Source: Paramarasmius palmivorus (taxonomy: Eukaryota; Basidiomycota; Agaricomycetes; Agaricales; Marasmiaceae). Taken from it: 64,000 nucleotides of DNA. Where the stretch lies: NCBI GenBank assembly GCA_037176845.1, contig JAYKXP010000078.1, positions 1-64,000 on the forward strand, given 5' to 3'. Shown piece by piece: positions 58,622-64,000 of this stretch; the first letter of the stretch is position 1; each line of letters starts with the position of its first letter. The notes under the pieces were generated by a model. It ran no database searches. It saw only the letters and a list, made by a program, of their open reading frames with translations, and was not told where the DNA came from. A program made the position numbers and the translations under genes.

Positions 58622-61600
58622 ATGTCCCTTCGAAAATCCACCAGCCGCCTAAACAACAAGGTCATTATTCGCTCTGGTGGCCGCTTCGGGCTCGCTACAC
58701 GGGAGATTCAAGATGTAAACAAGACGCGAGAGGAAAAGCTCAAAGCCCGTCGTGCACAAGATCAAATGCTAGCCAGTAGGTATCAGTAGCTACACATGTT
58801 TTGCCTGATTATCATTCAGCCTTGCAGCGATGAGTTTTGCTCAACAAGAAGAGCATGAACACCCCAATGATTTGCCAGCTTTAGCCCCTCAGAGTCCGTT
58901 CAGTTCATCAGGCCCAGAACAGAACACGGGTTTCATGTCAATGGACGTCCCTACTCAGGGTGCCGATTCTGATGATGATTCTATGGATATCGACCAACCA
59001 AGAGGGCCGAACTTTCCGCCAGGTGAAGAGGGGGCCATCAATAGCCATGTTGGCGGCGAATATTTTTTCAATCAAATGCTAGATGACATGATTGAACATC
59101 ATCCGTCAGTCGATTTCCAAGTCTTTTCTGTCTCTTACACCAACTCATATCAATCACAGCAAGCGCCACGATGATAGGACTCGAAAAAAGCGTGTACAAA
59201 AGACAGTTGATACTTGGAGGTCACAGCGACCGCGTCTAGTCAAGGCTTATCTAGCCTACAAAGCGCGTGGTCCACCGACCAATATCAGCGGAGAAACTGA
59301 ATGGTCCCTCTCGGTCTTAGATTTTTCCAGTAAGCGCAATCAGTTGGTTTCCGTGTCAGCTTATTGACCCCGATGCTCAGCTAATGGGGAACACACATTC
59401 TTTAATTGCGAAAAGGCTACCGAGACCGAGAATCAGACATTGACCGTGAATGAAACGTTAGTACGGCATGGATTCATCGGAGCGAGTGCAGAACGACCAG
59501 TCCTAGCGTTCTCGTTCTCGCTGTTTGAAATTTATAGGCAAGTACATCGAGTCTGCCCTCGTTTTAGCATCGATGGTTTGTCAAAGTCGCTCCAATACCT
59601 CCACGGGGTATGTCCGTTCCTCTCGAAGCGTCCTAGAGCTTATTGTTACCGATAGATGGCCAGGGAAGCCCACCTGGAGAACCAATTACAGACGGCCTAT
59701 GACGAGTATCTAGCGATTCTACGCGAAGTTGACAGCCTTAGCCTTAGCGCCCTGGGTCGGCTATCAGAACAGGCTCAGACCATCCGCCTTTGTCCGCCTT
59801 GTACCTACAAAGTCAAGGACGAAACACCATTGGTTCCGTCAATATTACTCTCAATGGACGGAAACAATTCTCTCAAACAAGTGGATCCTCAATACCGGGC
59901 AGGTCAAACCCGAGAAGACGATCGAGAGCTGCCGGACTATCGCTGGTTGGAGGAGGACACTGTGGACCAGTTCAAGGATGAAGTTCGAAAGGGGCAATCA
60001 ACTGTACGTGCCAAGTCTTATTCCCCACCGGGAGCTTGCTTATCATTGCTCAAATATTACATACTTAGGCGAAGTCAAGCCAACCACCCAACCACCCGGT
60101 CCCGAACCTGTCAACTTCCGAGGAATCACCTCCAACCCTGCAAAACGATAACAACGACGATCGTATTGCATGGCTCAACGTGAACGAAACGGAAGAACTT
60201 GCCGCGTGTGTTGATACCTGCGTAGATCGCTGGAAGAATGCAGGTCCAGAAGCACATAAAAAAATGTTTGCGCTCTTCAAGACGACGGGCATTTTCGTAG
60301 CGGTATGTCGCCATGGACATCCATTTGTGATTTGCGACATGATCAAAAGCGGCGAACTGTTGAGTTCCTTACTATCTCACTGATGGCACACACCATACTC
60401 ATCAAGTTTATCAGCATGAAATATCCCCTTGCCGTGATTCATGCGCTGATCACTAAACTAGGCGAGAAACTTGGGGTCGGATATGACATTATGTGCGCGT
60501 TCTTTACGACAATGAAGCGTAGTGATAAACTACGAGATCTCATCAAGGACAAGCACTTGATTGGGGTAGTTCCCGCTTTTCATGGACATGCTCATAACCG
60601 GAAATGTCAGGTCAGTTGGCATCCCCAGTACATTGAAGGCGTTGGGATAGAGGATTTCGAAGAATGCGAGCGTACTTTTGCCCGCTCCAACAACCTCGCA
60701 TCAATCACTCGGCTCTCAACCCCATTCCATCGCCGTCAAGAGATTTTGGAACATTTCTCCTTTCATTCGGAAGATAAGTTTGCAAATGCTGGTTTGTCCG
60801 TTTTTGTTATCCTTTGATATGCAACTGATTGCATTTGAATAGGTAAATTCATCTTGGCGAATTACCGGCAAGCGTTGAAGTGTATCAATGATGACGCCCA
60901 GGCCCTCGAGGCTTTATTTGCCAAGCTCCATATCACTGCTCAGGATTGTGAGCAATTTCTGAAGGACGAACATGAGCATTTCAACAAGCCTATAGTGGAT
61001 GTGGAGGATGAAGAAAGCTGGAAGATTGATTACGTTGAGGTGCTGCAGACTTGGTGGGCGGCCGTGTAAGTGACTCATGCTCTATGTTTAATTTGTTGCT
61101 TAAAGAACTTAGCCGAAAATCAAACGATGCCGCGAAGAAACATGACGATCTGGAAGCCTTTTCCAACAAGTACCCAGCGAAACAAGCATCCACGATCAGA
61201 GCTCAACATCGTACCACGTTAGCCTCCGAAAGGCTCGCAGAGCAGAACCTTTTGGACCTTGAGTATCATCACGGCATTGAATTCCGATGGACGCCAGACA
61301 GTACCGAGTATCTGGGAACACTCTCGGGAATAGCGTCTCGGACCTACCGGCGTGTGTTGGAGGAATTGGAGCGTTTAGTCGTACAACGTCTATTCGAGTT
61401 GACAAAACTTAATATGAGTGGTGTTGGTGAGCCTTATTCCTTATCCTACAGCTGAGTAAAGCCTCATGTCTATAATGTAGGCTACAAGCAAAGGGATAAA
61501 ATCACTAAGGCATTGAAGGCACGGGCCGAGGCTATTCGAAAGGCCCTGGATGCATACAACACAGCAGCGTCAGCCGTATTTCCACCTCGGAAAAAGCTCA

Positions 61601-62218
61601 TATGGCAAGATATCCTTGCGATGGTTACGCTAGCCGACTTTGATCTCCTGAAGGACACTCATCTGGATATAGCCAAGCTGCCATGGGCACAGACGGAGAA
61701 CCGGGAAGCTATGCAAATGCATTTCCGTGTGCGACGAGCGAAGGAAGAAATTGGACGGCTCAACGTCGAGATCACACGGCTAGTCACGTTTATGCTCGAC
61801 GAATACTACGACTACGAAGCTGCTATTGCCAGTACCAAGGCTACTGACCCTGATCTTAGTTTTGAGCTTTCAAGGCAGCTGAAACGGCGCCTGACCCTGC
61901 ATGCTTACATAGCGGCACATTTGGTACAGGCTAGCCGTCTGAGGAATTTCTCAGGTACGTGAACATCGGATATTGCTTTACGGAGACAATAAGTATGAAA
62001 CTTCAACAGGACGTCTTTCACCAGGAGAGCATATAGGTTCCGAGCAATCAATGCGGACCGGTCCTTTGCCCGATTGGGCAACCAAAATTATTGGGCTTGT
62101 GGTTAATGATGAACAAGTGAAGGAGCCGAGCAACCTCGACGTTGAATCAGACGAGCTGGAAAAGACAGGATGGAATGCCTCAGATATTGTGGGTTTTATG
62201 GATGATCTAGCCCTGTAG
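58622..62218 (+). CDS. KDZ (Kyakuja-Dileera-Zisupton) transposase, 1,024 aa, 11 exons
   Basis: Exons: 58622-58779, 58820-59104, 59160-59329, 59381-59607, 59656-60003, 60069-60358, 60415-60791, 60843-61065, 61113-61426, 61481-61954, 62010-62218. Every junction is GT-AG and the sum (3,075 nt) is one open frame, so the gene looks intact; the exon 2 donor (GTCAGT) and exon 6 donor (GTTGAG) are the weakest. Domains: a Cys-containing N-terminal region with CPPC at 326-329, then an RNase H-like core with candidate acidic residues in SMDGN (Asp348), GVGYDIMC (Asp517) and the EDFEECER segment (572-579), plus the family signature HGHAHNRKCQ (549-558). The C-terminal half is helical. This matches the CxC-associated KDZ transposases common in basidiomycetes. 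It is convergent with the minus-strand gene at 62247. Confidence 0.85.
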
Positions 62219-62246
62219 AGCATGGTCAGATTTAGCTTGAATATAT

Positions 62247-63976
62247 TTATACATGCTGATTGCTATCTACGTCAAGAATATCATCTGAAGCCATGCTTGC
62301 CACCTCAGACGTCGACGGTTCATCAACAGGAACTAATCCCCGTTCCTCTGGTGTATAAAATAGTCTAATTCTCCCCGTCAAACGAGAAGGCTGTTTGGGT
62401 GGATTCCGCCTCAATCGTCTTCTCTCTGTCAAGACATTAGTGTTTAATCATGACATTGAATTTAGTACGAACCTCTTTTCTCGCGTACATCTCGTTCAGC
62501 CGCCTCTGCGTCGAATGCTCGCCGTTCCTCCTTGGTCATTGGCTTAGGCTCAGCGATAGGACGAAATTTAATCTGAGAATGAAAGTTAAATCAATATTTA
62601 GACTGTAGCAGTTGGTATGGCTCACCTTTCTCTTACGTTGGTTGGGTACATTTGTAGGAAGGCGAACCTCGGGCTGCTCTGCAAGCCAGTCTACAATCAT
62701 TCGGTCTCGATTGGGTTGAACAGGACCCGTTACTGCTGCTAGACCATGGCGTAGAGCAAACCTATGCTCGGCCTCTTCAAAGTTCGTCACATAGGAGGAT
62801 TCCGACCCGACAAGCGTGGCTGAATCTAAGGTAGAAAGGTCTTCATCGTCCACTGGGTTAGCACTAGCTTTAGGCGGCGGTGTCCTTTGCATCTCTGGTG
62901 AATGACGAAGTGAAAGCGGTAGTTTGATTGAAAAGGTACATAGGGATGAATACATATCTATCTAGGTGCATGTTTGACTTGATTTGCTTTTCTGGTAAGC
63001 ACCGAGTGAATCATCCATGTGAGACTTAGAAGGCATGTTTAGATGACATGGAACGTAGAACTCACCCTGAGACGTCGAAGCGATTCCATCAAGGCTAAAT
63101 GTGCCCGGTTCTTGCTCCGCCACTTAGCCTTATATGTATTTTCACGAGAGCGATTCTGACTAAGTGCCGCAGACCTTTCGGGTTCAGGGAGACTTTGAAT
63201 CTGTGTTATACGCCTGAGTATTGTAGTTGAATTGTTAGAATAGCTTTATGAGAAACATTGAAACCCGAAACCCCTTACTTGTGCTTGTTTTCGCGTGCCC
63301 TGGCCTGGAGAAATGCACGGTTCTGTTGATAATAATTCCGAGCGTATTCTCGTGCATGTTCCCGACGTTGTTGAAGGAAGCTCTCTTCGTCCTGACCCTC
63401 GTCAGGATCATTATTGACTGTCGAATGTTGTGTCGGAACTTCTTGAAGTACTTCAGCCTGACTTTCAGAGCTACTGGGAATAACACCCTTCCCAGGATGT
63501 ACTCTGTCCAATGCACGGCTGTTTCCCACTAATGGTGTTCGGATTCGCCCGGTTGTCTTTGTTTTTCTCTCTGGCGGGCTAGGCGTTGGAGGAGTAAGGA
63601 TGGGAGAGTCGGGGTCAGATAGGGACCTGGTGCCATGATGATAATAAGGAGAGGGCGAGGGTGACTCGGAAATGGGTCGCGTTGGCGAAGAAATGAAGCA
63701 TCGCTGATTGAAGCTGGCCAATGTTTGGCGCGGCTTTGTCGGAGAGGACACCAATCGCCGGCGTCTTGCATATCGGACTCGTTGTTTATATTCTGACCAA
63801 GGTGCATCAGGGGATGATGGAGGTAGAATGTCGTCAGAGAAGGGAGAAAGTAGCCTCTTAGAGTGGAAAATGGGAGGCGCCATCATACACTGCAGTGACA
63901 GTAAGAGACTGACATTGGACGGGCGCTTGTATCGGTCCACCTGTTCATTCCAAAAAAGGAGAGGTCTCCGGGCCAT
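62247..63976 (-). CDS. Hypothetical basic protein, possible KDZ companion gene (463 aa, 5 exons)
   Basis: Exons: 63976-63279, 63213-63066, 62892-62626, 62572-62473, 62425-62247, all GT-AG and in one frame. The N-terminal third is Ser/Pro-rich (for example SPSPYYHHGTRS). A basic helical region follows (HAREYARNYYQQNRAFLQAR), continuing into the next exon (NRSRENTYKAKWRSKNRAHL). Later exons are acidic, then basic (LPTNVPNQRKRK). I see no HxD dioxygenase motif, so it is not an evident TET/JBP protein. The start is uncertain: an internal MM at about 63886, just after a CACTGCAG acceptor-like string, could be the real start of the exon. Only 28 bp separate its stop from the transposase stop, consistent with one element carrying two convergent genes. 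Confidence 0.6.
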
Positions 63977-64000
63977 TAGGATCCATGCCCTTTGAAGAAC

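Larger units (their letters stand above)
57877..64000 (+). mobile_element. KDZ-type DNA transposon (open at right edge)
   Basis: Inferred span covering the hairpin, the small upstream gene, the transposase and the convergent companion gene. Terminal inverted repeats and target duplication cannot be checked because the element probably continues past the window. Confidence 0.45.

Noticed and set aside
1..64000. CRISPR arrays, bacterial operons or riboswitches
   Set aside because: No regularly spaced repeats with unique spacers exist, and intron-rich genes and transposon types show that this is fungal nuclear DNA.

Overview
The window looks like nuclear DNA of a filamentous basidiomycete, probably an Agaricomycete. 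The two longest host genes belong to the DUF6535 multispanning membrane family, which is expanded in that class. Genes are split by very short GT-AG introns (37-55 nt). The mobile DNA is a fungal Helitron and a Kyakuja-Dileera-Zisupton (KDZ) element. I see no bacterial gene organisation, no rRNA and no convincing tRNA. All calls come from reading the sequence; no database search was run.

Region 1 (1-29.3 kb) is a tandem array of decayed cassettes. Five head-to-head gene pairs can be recognised. Each has a minus-strand member M and a plus-strand member P that share a short intergenic promoter carrying an odd-centred palindrome (TTGCCG-C-CGGCAA-like, that is CCG-N-CGG). The order is M1/P1, M2/P2, DUF6535-A, M3/P3, M4/P4, DUF6535-B, M5/P5, so a cassette of two divergent pairs plus one DUF6535 gene (11-14 kb) was duplicated about two and a half times. 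The M and P copies are broken by stops and frameshifts and their function is unknown. The two DUF6535 genes are intact (896 and 874 aa). P genes and DUF6535 genes end in the same 3' motif, AATGTATTGTATAAG-like. A 930-bp non-autonomous DNA transposon with 69-bp perfect terminal inverted repeats splits M4.

Region 2 (29.3-36.5 kb) is gene-poor. It holds a short tandem repeat, a CTAG-rich tract that may be a dead retroelement, a 14-nt telomere-like tract and one small ORF with a signal peptide.

Region 3 (36.5-45.8 kb) contains two long palindromic (foldback) elements. The first, 36541-41467, has 2,409-bp arms that agree without indels around a 109-bp asymmetric spacer and is flanked by a 7-bp target-site duplication, ACTTTAC. 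Each arm holds nine copies of a 12-bp palindrome, consensus about AGGTAGYTACCT. The second, about 43.18-45.75 kb, is an older, diverged relative. It has the same core and a 109-bp spacer in the same orientation, but different outer ends and a ~300-bp deletion in one arm. No transposase is recognised in either.

Region 4 (45.8-52 kb) has several small multi-exon genes of unknown function.

Region 5 (52-64 kb) is a nested or adjacent pair of transposons. On the minus strand is a Helitron Rep/helicase coding unit split by one in-frame TAA. It has the HUH motif, two tyrosines, a Pif1-type helicase and a C-terminal USP-like cysteine-protease domain. Next to it on the plus strand is an apparently intact 11-exon KDZ transposase (1,024 aa by my splice model), convergent with a 5-exon gene of 463 aa on the minus strand that may be its companion gene.
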